Shown: piece by piece, positions 17,964 through 26,026 of the stretch
How the letters are laid out: every line of letters begins with the position of its first letter
Position numbering within the stretch: the stretch's first letter is position 1
From: Litoreibacter meonggei
GTDB taxonomy: Bacteria; Pseudomonadota; Alphaproteobacteria; Rhodobacterales; Rhodobacteraceae
NCBI RefSeq assembly: GCF_003663885.1
Contig: NZ_RCCE01000002.1
Location: 671,561-735,560 of the forward strand
Direction: 5' to 3'
Length of the DNA: 64,000 nucleotides
Notes under the pieces: model-generated
What the model was told of the DNA's origin: nothing
The model's input: the letters and a program-made list of their open reading frames with translations, nothing else
Databases searched by the model: none
Translations under genes and position numbers: made by a program

Positions 17964-19088
17964 TTAGACCATCGCCCCGTCATCGCCAGTATGAGCCTCT
18001 TTCAGCGCTTTGTGCCACAACCAATGGAACATATCCGATTGCGATGACTGGACATTTGCCCCGATCTGAACGCCGTAATCAGTGCTGACGGGATCACCTG
18101 CAACTAGCGCATCGAATTCGTGACCAAAGAAGTCAGTGTTGTTGGGCGTGTAGGTGATCGATTTGGCACTTTGGGCTGCCCCACAGCGACCCAAAATGGC
18201 CCCGCCTATGGCTTGGCCCAGCGACGCCCCTGCCCAGCTGTCCATTGGGTAATGCACGCCGGCAACCGTGCGGTTGACCGCAATACGGTTGGCAAGTTGC
18301 TTGAGCAACGCGCGGCGGTCCGGGTTGTCTGCGAAGCTTTGCCATGCGTCCATCAACCCCAGCATCACGGTAGAAACGCCGTAAGCCTCGGTCGCATGCG
18401 CCGACGGAAAACTGCCATGCCCGGGGGTCGCGATCATCGGCATGATGCGGGTGTCCACCTGATCGGGACGCCGGATTGCCAGCGCGTACTTGGCCATCAT
18501 CGCCATATGCGCGCACATCAGTTGCGTGACCGTAATCAGTTCAAGCGTATAGCGATTATGGGCCGGATGCAGCGCGAGAATCATTGCGAAATATTCGGTC
18601 GGGAAGCCCAACTGGCTGGTGATCTCGGCCGCGCGATCTGCTCTGAGGTCGGAATATTCGCGTACAAATTTGGCCTGCTCCGCCATCAAATCCGCCGAGG
18701 GGCGATTGATGGAAACAAGGTTGTGCCCCTCAAAGCTGAGCGACACCTGACTGCCAACGACGGTGCTGCCAACGTCTTTGACAAAATCGGTTAGATAGAG
18801 AGAACCGCGCACCCAATCCGCCGAACGGGCGAGGTTGGCCGTGGAGTTTTCCGGCAATTGCGTCGGAACCGGAGCCGGGCCGTCACCCGCGACATGCTCA
18901 ATCCCTTCAGCGGCGGTTTGCAGCCCCACCGTCAGAGCGGGGTTATATGGGCCAACCGCCCCGGCACCCAGAAAATCGCCAAGGCCTGTACCGCCAACAC
19001 CTCCGACGCCGCCTACGCCACCGACACCGCCAACACCTCCCACTCCACCGACACCACCAACACCGCCTACGCCACCATATCGTGCCAT
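17964..19088 (-). CDS. PAP2/vanadium haloperoxidase-like protein with GGV repeats
   Basis: A 374-residue protein of the PAP2/vanadium haloperoxidase superfamily. The three signature motifs occur in order: KX6RP (KYALAIRRP), PSAH in GSFPSAHATEAYG (PSGH in most members), and RX5HX3D (RTVAGVHYPMD). These residues bind phosphate or vanadate. The start of the protein is unusual: after MARY come nine GGV tripeptides and then GGTGLGDFLGAGAVGPYNP. There is no signal peptide. It lies between the regulator gene and the S8 peptidase gene; the pairing suggests a shared role in chemical or surface defence, but that is inference. Whether it halogenates or dephosphorylates cannot be told. Confidence 0.88.
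   Translation of the reverse strand: MARYGGVGGVGGVGGVGGVGGVGGVGGVGGVGGTGLGDFLGAGAVGPYNPALTVGLQTAAEGIEHVAGDGPAPVPTQLPENSTANLARSADWVRGSLYLTDFVKDVGSTVVGSQVSLSFEGHNLVSINRPSADLMAEQAKFVREYSDLRADRAAEITSQLGFPTEYFAMILALHPAHNRYTLELITVTQLMCAHMAMMAKYALAIRRPDQVDTRIMPMIATPGHGSFPSAHATEAYGVSTVMLGLMDAWQSFADNPDRRALLKQLANRIAVNRTVAGVHYPMDSWAGASLGQAIGGAILGRCGAAQSAKSITYTPNNTDFFGHEFDALVAGDPVSTDYGVQIGANVQSSQSDMFHWLWHKALKEAHTGDDGAMV
18996..19076 (-). repeat. nine tandem 9-bp repeats encoding (Gly-Gly-Val)9
   Basis: On the minus strand the codons after MARY run GGN-GGN-GTN nine times (81 bp), with varied third bases. The variation shows that the tract has been kept at the protein level and is not a fresh slippage product, although 9-bp repeats of this kind can change copy number. 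Confidence 0.9.
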
Positions 19089-19103
19089 TACTCTAAACCT
19101 TCT

Positions 19104-20744
19104 CTATGAAATTCCTGCAGCCTCTAGTGCTGCAATGACCTTTTGACCCAATGCGGCTTTCGCGACCGGATGGGCGTTCTTGTATGTGTCTAGATTAAAG
19201 GCCGGTGCCCTACGCAACAGCTCACCCGCAGCGACACGGGCCTCTTCCCCGCGATCCAAGAAATGCAGCGCTGTGATTTTTGCACGCAAGGTGGATAGAT
19301 GGCGGTCGTTGAATGCTAACGACCGATCTGCAAGTTCCAGAGCGCGACCGTAGTTCGCAGCCGCCAAATAGGCCGTGCTGGACAGGCTGTCATAATAGTA
19401 TCCGAACGGATCAATTGGTGAAAGGTTGCGCGCCTGCTCGGCCGCCGCGATAGCGTCGACTCCCTCGTCCTGGAATGCCAGAAGTGCACCGCGCAAAAGC
19501 CATGACAGACTTTCATTGGGATTGATGTCGATGGCCGTGTCATAGCGTTGACTGGCCACGTCCATGCGCTGCATTAGATTGTTGTGCGCAAAGCCGTCGA
19601 TCACCAGTGAAAACGAACTATCCGGGTTAATATCCAGCGCCCGCGATGACGCGTCCAGCGCCTTCTGGGTGTCGCCGTTTCTGTCGGTTGTCCAGCCATT
19701 GAACACGCTCAGAACATACCACTTGGCCAACCATGCGTGGGTTTCGGCGACCATCGGCGCGCGTGACACGGCCTCTTCCAGCAATGTGCGCGACTTGGCA
19801 AAGTCACGGAATGTCGGGCGGTGCATCAGCGACACGCCCCCGATGACAAGGTGGTGGTCCTCAAGCTCCGGCACAGGTCTGTCGTTGACATATGCAATCG
19901 CCTCATCCGCAATGGTGCGGCCAATCGCACGCACCACCCCATCCAGCCCCGTAGTTATTTCATCCCAAAACTTCGCTTCTGGCCCAGCAATCTGACGCGT
20001 CCACATAATGTTACCGTCACGCGCGTCGACGAAGTCCATATCCACAACAAGCCGACCACCCATGTCGCGAATTGAGCCGGTCACGAAGTAGTCGACATCC
20101 AGCTCACGGCGAACATCCAGAGTGTCAGTGGTGCGGGTCGCCAACGCGCGGCTCGACAGGTGGGAAATAACTGAAAGCAGGTTTGAACGCGACAGGGAGC
20201 GGCAAACTTCCTCCGCCAGCCAGTCCCCAAGAACACGTAAGTTTTCTCCCCCCATGACCCGTTGAAATGGCAATGCGGTGATGCGAGGCAACGGACGTCC
20301 AAGCTCGGTGCGTGGCGTGGTTCGGTACAGCGCTGCGATCTGGCTATCATCCGCGCGCATCGACGCGACCCATTCCTCAAAACCACGGTCGCGGATGCCG
20401 ATACCTTCCATAAACGCTCCCGTTCCTGGGGCACCCAGAAAGTTGATCAAGGAAAGATCCAACTCAACGTCGCTGTTGGTACATTTGATGAAATAATCGA
20501 AATCTTCACCCAGAAGACTGCGCAAATCGGACAAGGCGCGACGCAGGTTCTGGCGCCCGCCATCATAGCAGGATGACCCCCATAACGTACGCTGCAGATA
20601 AGACCGGGTACGACGACCAAGAGGTGCGGTCGCCAACAGGGCAAACAATGCCCTGTGCTTGGCACCCTTCACCTCAACGCCGTCTGCGCCGTCCACGCGC
20701 ACGACGCATGAACCAAACAATGATATGTTTAACTTTTTAGCCAC
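19104..20744 (-). CDS. winged-helix / TolB-like / TPR regulator
   Basis: A 546-residue likely transcription regulator. Residues 1-95 look like an OmpR/SARP-type winged helix (NISLFGSCVVRVDG; QNLRRALSDLRSLLGEDF). Residues about 155-270 match the TolB-like region found in adenylate-cyclase-associated TPR proteins (ITALPFQRVMGGENLRVLGD; VDYFVTGSIRDMGGRLVVDM). From about 290 to the end there are TPR-type helices (AETHAWLAKWYVLS; ALDINPDSSFSLVIDGF). The start is GTG at 20744; no closer in-frame ATG is available before the winged helix. It is the first gene of the operon with the haloperoxidase-like and S8 genes, with only 15 bases between, and probably controls it. Confidence 0.83.
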   Translation of the reverse strand: MAKKLNISLFGSCVVRVDGADGVEVKGAKHRALFALLATAPLGRRTRSYLQRTLWGSSCYDGGRQNLRRALSDLRSLLGEDFDYFIKCTNSDVELDLSLINFLGAPGTGAFMEGIGIRDRGFEEWVASMRADDSQIAALYRTTPRTELGRPLPRITALPFQRVMGGENLRVLGDWLAEEVCRSLSRSNLLSVISHLSSRALATRTTDTLDVRRELDVDYFVTGSIRDMGGRLVVDMDFVDARDGNIMWTRQIAGPEAKFWDEITTGLDGVVRAIGRTIADEAIAYVNDRPVPELEDHHLVIGGVSLMHRPTFRDFAKSRTLLEEAVSRAPMVAETHAWLAKWYVLSVFNGWTTDRNGDTQKALDASSRALDINPDSSFSLVIDGFAHNNLMQRMDVASQRYDTAIDINPNESLSWLLRGALLAFQDEGVDAIAAAEQARNLSPIDPFGYYYDSLSSTAYLAAANYGRALELADRSLAFNDRHLSTLRAKITALHFLDRGEEARVAAGELLRRAPAFNLDTYKNAHPVAKAALGQKVIAALEAAGIS

Positions 20745-20887
20745 AATGAACTCACTGCCTTCCCTAAGGGTAAGCCTAACAAGTTAATTCGAATGTTACC
20801 AAGACCTTCACACTTTTTTCACATGTGGCAAGTCTCATGCGTTGATAGCGTGGGGACACTTACTCAGTTCGTTTACCGGAGCCACGC

Positions 20888-21076
20888 ATGATGCCACTTA
20901 AAAAGGGGCCCGAGCCTATCACCGACCTACTCGACTTTTATGACCGCTGGCCGTCATTGCGTGGATCAATGCACGCGCTGAGCGAGGACAGTTCATTAAG
21001 CGAAGAAGAGCGCGAGACTCTGTCTTGGCTGATCTTGCTGGCCGACCGTGTAGGGCCTGCTGACTTGCGGGACTGA
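20888..21076 (+). CDS. small hypothetical protein, divergent from the TPR regulator
   Basis: A 62-residue acidic reading frame beginning MMPLKKGPEPITDLLDFYD. An ATG doublet follows CCGGAG at a suitable distance. The composition (Asp, Glu, Leu rich; no shadowing ORF of known function) supports a real gene, but I recognise no family. It starts 143 bases from the regulator's start in a divergent arrangement, so the two may share a control region. Confidence 0.5.
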   Translation: MMPLKKGPEPITDLLDFYDRWPSLRGSMHALSEDSSLSEEERETLSWLILLADRVGPADLRD

Positions 21077-21555
21077 TCCATCTCGTTGTTGGACCTGCGC
21101 GCTAGGGCTCGCTCATAATCACCACGCGCTCCGACACGTTGATCGCAGTCACAGAATCCTGCACCTCGTCGCCAGACATCGGTGGGCTGGCTCTCTCTCA
21201 AACTACCCTTAGGCAGCCGACTTATAGGGCCAAACCAGCGTCATTAACGAAAATCGCGAAAGCTTGAAGCTATCAGCACGTGATCGAGTAAATAGCCCAA
21301 GGCACTGTGCAAGTGTTCGAGAACGCCTCGGCGGCAGATAAAATGGCCGCGATGGTGTCCAAATATGAAAGCGACAACATCAAGACTATGGTGATCACTA
21401 TGGATTCCATTGTGATCCGCGACCGATTTTATAAAACCAGTCGCTGCGTAGAAAGCATAACCGTTCCATCATTGCTTCAAAAATACCTCGGAGGGGTCCG
21501 GGGAGGCAGCGCCTCCCCGGCGTGGCGTCGCGGCGAAGCCGCGGCGCAAACTCTC
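21077..21555. other. gap with possible gene remnants and a terminator element
   Basis: About 480 bases without a convincing intact gene. A 25-codon minus frame at 21102-21179 (MSGDEVQDSVTAIN...) and a plus frame from GTG 21307 whose first 50 or so codons look protein-like both lack family matches; the second runs through the terminator hairpins, so it cannot be an intact gene. These may be decayed fragments. The last 90 bases hold the terminator element listed separately. Confidence 0.4.
21466..21543. terminator. terminator element, second copy of the repeated cassette
   Basis: Positions 21466-21491 match 1491-1516 with one mismatch in 26. They lead into a perfect 10-bp stem (CCGGGGAGGC at 21498-21507, GCCTCCCCGG at 21511-21520) with an AGC loop, then a 6-bp stem CGCGGC/GCCGCG at 21529-21543 with a GAA loop. 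It lies just beyond the stop of the AhpD-like gene and probably ends the amino-acid transporter operon. Confidence 0.7.
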
Positions 21556-21897
21556 TCAGGTAAATTCCTCAAACGCTTTCAGCGCCTTCGCCGAATACGC
21601 ATAGGACGGCCCGCCGCCCATATAGGTCGCCATCGCCAGAGCCTCGACCAGCTCGTCACGGGTGATCCCCAGCCGGATCAGCGACTTCACATGAAACCCG
21701 ATGCAGCTGTCGCACCGCGTTGCAATGGCAATACCCAGCGCCATAAGCTCCTTGGTCTTCTCATCCAGCGCACCGGATTTTTTTGCGAATGTTCCCATCG
21801 TGTTGAAGGCTTTCGCAGTCTCCGGCATCTCTTTGGCCAAGACGCCGATATTCTCAACGGTCTCATCCATAAACTTCGTCCAATCCATCTCACTCAT
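21556..21897 (-). CDS. AhpD-like carboxymuconolactone decarboxylase family protein
   Basis: A 113-residue protein of the CMD/AhpD family. The motif RCDSCIGFH has the CxxCxxxH arrangement of peroxidase-type AhpD proteins, so a thiol redox or peroxidase role is likelier than a lactone decarboxylase. ATG at 21897 overlaps the permease stop as ATGA and follows GAGAGG; an earlier in-frame start at 21933 is within the permease gene. Its place at the end of an amino-acid ABC operon has no clear metabolic explanation. Confidence 0.9.
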   Translation of the reverse strand: MSEMDWTKFMDETVENIGVLAKEMPETAKAFNTMGTFAKKSGALDEKTKELMALGIAIATRCDSCIGFHVKSLIRLGITRDELVEALAMATYMGGGPSYAYSAKALKAFEEFT

Positions 21898-22652
21898 CCT
21901 CTCTCGTCCGATCCCATTTTGCGCTCCAGCCACCGCACACCGGCGCTGATGATCAGCACCAGCACAAGGTATTCGACGATCAGCAGCGAGTAGATTTCCA
22001 GCGGTCTGTATTCCGTCACCACCAGCTCATTCGCGCGGCGCGTCAGTTCCTGCATCCCGATGACAGAGGCGAATGCCGACATCTTCACAATGTATATAAA
22101 CTGGTTCGCCAAAGGCGGCAGGATGCGCCGGATTGCTTGCGGCAGAACCACATACCGCATGGTCTGAAAATAGTTGAGGCCCACGGTCTTCGCGGCTTCC
22201 GCCTGCCCTTTGGCGATACTTTGTATACCCGCGCGGTATATCTCTGCAGTGAACGCACTGTCCGACAGGGCCAGCGTGATGATCGCGCCCCAAAACGGGT
22301 CGATCTGGATGCTTAGCCCCATGGACTTGAAGACAATCGGCAGGCCGTAGAAGACCCAGAACAGCATCGGTAGCAAAGGGACCGCGCGGACAATTTCGAC
22401 ATAGAAGCGATTAATCGCTCGGATGCCGCGCCGCTCTGACAAGCTGGGCAAGGCCACGAGTAACCCCAAGACAATGGAAATGGACGCCGCGATCACCGAC
22501 AGAAGAATGGTTGCCCCCATGCCGTTCACCAGGAACTTGATGTTGGTCCAACCCGAGGCCGTCATCGGGTTGACGACATACCACCCCCAAATGTCGGATG
22601 ATCCGCAACCGGATAGCGCCAAGAGCGCAGCAAGCGATAAAATTATCCGCAT
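21894..22652 (-). CDS. polar amino-acid ABC transporter permease
   Basis: A 252-residue inner-membrane permease of the HisM/GlnP type. The membrane part has the family's GATILLSVIAASISIVLG opening and the cytoplasmic EAA loop AEAAKTVGLNYFQTMRYVVL for contact with the ATPase. The N terminus, MRIILSLAALLALSGCGSS, looks like a lipoprotein signal with a lipobox (LSGC) placed ahead of the first permease helix, which is unusual. The open frame extends to 22754, but this ATG lies one base past the ATPase stop. A single permease gene implies a homodimer, or a second permease encoded elsewhere. Confidence 0.92.
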   Translation of the reverse strand: MRIILSLAALLALSGCGSSDIWGWYVVNPMTASGWTNIKFLVNGMGATILLSVIAASISIVLGLLVALPSLSERRGIRAINRFYVEIVRAVPLLPMLFWVFYGLPIVFKSMGLSIQIDPFWGAIITLALSDSAFTAEIYRAGIQSIAKGQAEAAKTVGLNYFQTMRYVVLPQAIRRILPPLANQFIYIVKMSAFASVIGMQELTRRANELVVTEYRPLEIYSLLIVEYLVLVLIISAGVRWLERKMGSDERG

Positions 22653-22653
22653 C

Positions 22654-23394
22654 TCAGTGCTGCAAAATCTGTTTGAGGAACGCTTGGGTGCGCTCCGATT
22701 TCGGCGCGTTGAAGAAATCCTCCGGCGTGCCAGTTTCCACGATCTCGCCTTCATCCATGAAGACCATCTGATCGGCTACTTTGCGCGCGAACCCCATCTC
22801 GTGAGTGACCACGACCATGGTCATGCCTTCCTCGGCCAGTTCCACAATAACGTCGAGCACTTCGGAAATCATTTCGGGGTCCAGCGCCGAGGTCGGCTCG
22901 TCGAACAGCATCACCTTCGGCTCCATGCACAGGCTGCGGGCAATCGCCACGCGCTGTTGCTGACCACCCGAAAGCTGGCTTGGGCGCTTGAGGGCCTGTT
23001 CAGGAATACGCACACGCTCAAGGTATTTCATCGCGCGCTCTTCAGCGTCCTTGCGCGTCATGCCGCGGGCCTTCATCGGACCCAGTACAAGGTTTTCCAT
23101 GACACTCAGATGCGGGAACAAATTGAACTGTTGGAACACCATCCCGACTTCCGATCGGATAGCCTCCAACGCCGCCGCACTGCCGTCTTGCACCACGCCG
23201 CCGATCTTGATCACGCCCTTTTGATGCGCCTCCAATCGATTGATGCAACGCACAACCGTTGATTTTCCCGACCCGGACGGCCCGCAGATCACCACCCGGT
23301 CACCGGGTTTCACGTTAAGATTAATGCCTTTGAGAACCTGAAAGTCGCCAAACCACTTGTCCACATCGATCATTTCGATCGCGTCTTGTGTCAC
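22654..23394 (-). CDS. polar amino-acid ABC transporter ATP-binding protein
   Basis: A 246-residue ATPase of the GlnQ/HisP family. Walker [19 protein letters not shown]-loop [18 protein letters not shown], signature [15 protein letters not shown], Walker [16 protein letters not shown] and switch His in [10 protein letters not shown] are all present. It energises uptake with the adjoining permease. The first gene of the operon; the binding-protein gene is divergent, 137 bases away. Confidence 0.96.
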   Translation of the reverse strand: MTQDAIEMIDVDKWFGDFQVLKGINLNVKPGDRVVICGPSGSGKSTVVRCINRLEAHQKGVIKIGGVVQDGSAAALEAIRSEVGMVFQQFNLFPHLSVMENLVLGPMKARGMTRKDAEERAMKYLERVRIPEQALKRPSQLSGGQQQRVAIARSLCMEPKVMLFDEPTSALDPEMISEVLDVIVELAEEGMTMVVVTHEMGFARKVADQMVFMDEGEIVETGTPEDFFNAPKSERTQAFLKQILQH

Positions 23395-23531
23395 ACTCGC
23401 GCCCTTCCGGCCTTGTCATCTATCACCTTGAGGTTATGTGGCAAGTGACCGAAACTTCAAGTCACGATCAACCGTGGCCTTGCAAACGTAACGACGAGGT
23501 CACCTATCCAACACCGGAGAACTTCCCTGAT

Positions 23532-24302
23532 ATGAAACAATTTGCAAACGCCCTCGCGGCGCTGGCCTTTGGCGCTGTGATGAGCACCGCTGCCGTGGCC
23601 CAGTCTGCCCTGAACGAAATCCTTGACGGCGGCGTCATGAAAGTCGGCACAACCGGCGACTGGAACCCGATGTCCGTGCGCGACCCCGCGACCAATAGCT
23701 ACAAAGGCTATGACATCGACATTATGACAGAACTGGCGAAAGACCTCGGCGTCGAGGTAGAGTTCGTCCCGACCGACTGGAAGACTCTTGTGAACGGCGT
23801 GACTGCTGGCAGCTACCACATGACCGGATCCGCCTCCATCTCACCTGCACGCATGAAAGTTGCGGGCTTCTCGGAAAGCTACATCGCAGTTGAAATCTTC
23901 CCCTTCACGTTGAAGGAAAACGCCGACAAATTTGACGGCTATGACAGCATCAACAAACCCGAAGTGACCGTGGCCACCACCCTTGGCACGACGTTCGAGA
24001 GCCTCGCAAAAGAATGGTTCCCGAACGCCACCATCAAGGTCGTGGAAGCGCCAGCGCGTGGGTATCAAGAAGTCATCGCGGGCCGTGCGGATGTGTTCAT
24101 CACGTCCAACATCGAAGGCTCCACCTTGGACGACAAGTTCCCTGTCGTACGTGTGCCGGGCACAGAGCCGCGTGCGCCATCGCCCATCGCGATGCTGCTG
24201 CCACAGGCGGACCAAGTCTGGATCAACTACGTCAACAACTGGGTCAAAGTGAAAAAGGCTGGCGGGTTCTTCGACGCCACAGCCGAGAAGTGGGGGCTGT
24301 AA
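23532..24302 (+). CDS. periplasmic amino-acid binding protein
   Basis: A 256-residue SBP3-family protein that delivers an amino acid or related acid to the divergent ABC transporter. The signal peptide is MKQFANALAALAFGAVMSTA with cleavage near AVAQ. Family segments include VGTTGDWNPMSVRD, YKGYDIDIMTELAKDLGVEV and TGSASISPARMKVAGFS. It also resembles periplasmic cyclohexadienyl dehydratases, which share the fold, so an enzymatic role cannot be fully excluded. The ATG at 23532 begins the signal peptide; the frame is open to 23388 without coding features. Confidence 0.9.
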   Translation: MKQFANALAALAFGAVMSTAAVAQSALNEILDGGVMKVGTTGDWNPMSVRDPATNSYKGYDIDIMTELAKDLGVEVEFVPTDWKTLVNGVTAGSYHMTGSASISPARMKVAGFSESYIAVEIFPFTLKENADKFDGYDSINKPEVTVATTLGTTFESLAKEWFPNATIKVVEAPARGYQEVIAGRADVFITSNIEGSTLDDKFPVVRVPGTEPRAPSPIAMLLPQADQVWINYVNNWVKVKKAGGFFDATAEKWGL

Positions 24303-24327
24303 AGCCCTTTCCACCGAGAAATCAGAT

Positions 24328-24357
24328 CAGGCCGCGCGACATGCGCGGCCTGTTTCA
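24328..24357. terminator. bidirectional terminator hairpin
   Basis: Perfect 10-bp stem CAGGCCGCGC (24328-24337) and GCGCGGCCTG (24343-24352) with a 5-base loop, followed by TTT. It lies between the convergent binding-protein and amine oxidase genes. Confidence 0.8.
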
Positions 24358-25392
24358 CTTGATAACCATCGCGGCGACTTCTTCCGCGCGCTCCAACGCG
24401 CCTTCCAGAAAGCCGCCTTGCGTGGCGGCAAATTCAGTCGAGCCAAAGATCAACGTCCCATCCCAAAGACCGTGCAACCCCGGCGGACATCCATAGCTTG
24501 GGTGCGGGCCGTTGAAATCCCAGTCAGGTCGCGTTGCGGTGAACGGCTCTTGCGCCCAATCCTTTAGCACTAGCATTTCCGGCTTTGCCGCTTTCGGACC
24601 AAACATACGTTCCAACTGAGCCAACCCCGCCGCGCGAATGGCCTCAGCTTGCCCGTTGCGTTGCGGCGCGGGCACTCCGATGAAGCCAAAAATCGCACCC
24701 TTCCCGCTGACAGCGTCCGACGCGTCGTGCATCTCGACCATTGGGCCTATCTGACTGACGGCATCGCCAGACAACCCGTCTTCGCGCCAGAACGGTGTCG
24801 GATAGGTTGCCACCAATTTGGCCTGTCCCGCCATCCAGCCGGGAATATCACCCAGCGGCTGACGTGCGGCCACGGGCAGCGATGGCGAGAACGCCAATTC
24901 AGCTGCAACACGCGGGGGCAACGCCAACACAACATGGCAGGCCGCGTGATCCGTACCATCGCTAGTCGTCACAATCACACTGTCTTCGCGGGTAATCGTC
25001 TGCACCTTGGCGTTCAGATGAAGGCACGACGCATCCAGCTTCGCCACCAGCGCATCAATCAAGGCGGACATGCCGCCGGAAATCCGGTAAGTACCCGCCA
25101 TGGAGGCAAATCCCTGCCCGCGCTGGATTGCCGAATGGTCTTCGTAGAGCGCATCGCCCGTGCTCCATTGCTCGAATACCCCAACGCCCAGCTTTTTCGC
25201 CAAGACCGCCATACGCGGGTGGCCGGGCCAGAACCATGACGGGCCGAGGTCCACGCCATCTACGCCGTCAATGCGTCCTCCGAAGCGGTCACGTGCTTCG
25301 ATCAGTCGATAAGACAACCCGCGCGATTGGGCGATGCGTGCGAGGGCCAGTCCAGACAGACCACCGCCCAGGATAATAAGGTCAAGCGGCAT
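24355..25392 (-). CDS. FAD-dependent amine oxidase family protein
   Basis: A 345-residue flavin oxidoreductase of the amine oxidase (MAO) family. The N terminus MPLDLIILGGGLSGLALARI is the FAD dinucleotide motif, followed by the acidic sugar-binding motif YRLIEARDRFGGRI. The C-terminal FAD contact is GTLIFGSTEFAATQGGFLEG. It is shorter than most MAOs (about 450 residues). ATG at 25392 is used because it starts at the FAD motif; the frame is open to 25509. It overlaps the gph stop by 11 bases. Substrate unknown; an amine or amino acid is likely. Confidence 0.88.
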   Translation of the reverse strand: MPLDLIILGGGLSGLALARIAQSRGLSYRLIEARDRFGGRIDGVDGVDLGPSWFWPGHPRMAVLAKKLGVGVFEQWSTGDALYEDHSAIQRGQGFASMAGTYRISGGMSALIDALVAKLDASCLHLNAKVQTITREDSVIVTTSDGTDHAACHVVLALPPRVAAELAFSPSLPVAARQPLGDIPGWMAGQAKLVATYPTPFWREDGLSGDAVSQIGPMVEMHDASDAVSGKGAIFGFIGVPAPQRNGQAEAIRAAGLAQLERMFGPKAAKPEMLVLKDWAQEPFTATRPDWDFNGPHPSYGCPPGLHGLWDGTLIFGSTEFAATQGGFLEGALERAEEVAAMVIK

Positions 25393-26026
25393 GAAACCGC
25401 GACAGATCGAGGCCGTGCCAACTGTCGAAACACTCCTCCGCGCGCAGCCCTTCCACGGGCGTTGGTTGATAGCCTCCGGTGAAATAAGCGAACGCCATCT
25501 CGGCAGCACGGGCTGTTCGGAAATCGGTCACGCTGTCGCCGACATAGAGGCATTCTTCAACCGTGAGACCCAAAGCAACCGCAGTATGGACCAAGGGCAG
25601 TGGGTCCGGCTTTTTGGCAAGTGTGCTGTCACCGCCGGTGATCACCGTGAAATAGCGCGTTAGATCCAGCTGATCACACAAGTCACGCGCCGGAATTTCC
25701 GGCTTGTTGGTGCACAGCGCCATGGGGAGCTCGATTGCGTCCAAGGTCTCGCGCACTCCGTCGAACAAGCGTGTCAGCGTAGTCAGGTCTTTGGCATAAG
25801 CTCGGTTCATCTCAGCATAATGCGGCGTCAGGTCGCTCGGCACGCCGCCCGTCGCGCGCATGCAGCGCTCCACCAGCTTCTCGATGCCATTACCGATGAA
25901 GCCGATCACCTGATCCAGCGTAACCGGATCACGGCCCGCATGAGCCAGCATAACGTTTGCTGCGGCATGGATGTCTGGGGCGGAGTGAACCAGCGTTCCG
26001 TCGAGGTCAAAGATAATGGCCTTCAT
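25382..26026 (-). CDS. gph: phosphoglycolate phosphatase
   Basis: A 214-residue HAD-superfamily phosphatase. Motif I IIFDLDGTLVHSAPDIHAAA has the nucleophile Asp and the general acid Asp; motif II is MALCTNKPE, motif III Lys in TLAKKPDPLPL and motif IV YVGDSVTDFRTAR. These match phosphoglycolate phosphatases, which salvage 2-phosphoglycolate. The frame is open to 26332, but ATG at 26026 overlaps the dehydrogenase stop as ATGA and begins at motif I. Confidence 0.9.
   Translation of the reverse strand: MKAIIFDLDGTLVHSAPDIHAAANVMLAHAGRDPVTLDQVIGFIGNGIEKLVERCMRATGGVPSDLTPHYAEMNRAYAKDLTTLTRLFDGVRETLDAIELPMALCTNKPEIPARDLCDQLDLTRYFTVITGGDSTLAKKPDPLPLVHTAVALGLTVEECLYVGDSVTDFRTARAAEMAFAYFTGGYQPTPVEGLRAEECFDSWHGLDLSRFHAA

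Noticed and set aside
18996..19076. The GGV tract as a CRISPR-like or non-coding repeat
   Set aside because: The 9-bp units are in frame, lack spacers and have varied third bases, so they are protein repeats.
21102..21179. A 25-codon minus-strand frame
   Set aside because: Too short, no ribosome-binding site or match to decide.
21307..21993. A 228-codon plus-strand frame starting with GTG
   Set aside because: It runs through terminator hairpins and then antisense through the AhpD-like gene. At most its first 50 codons are a remnant.
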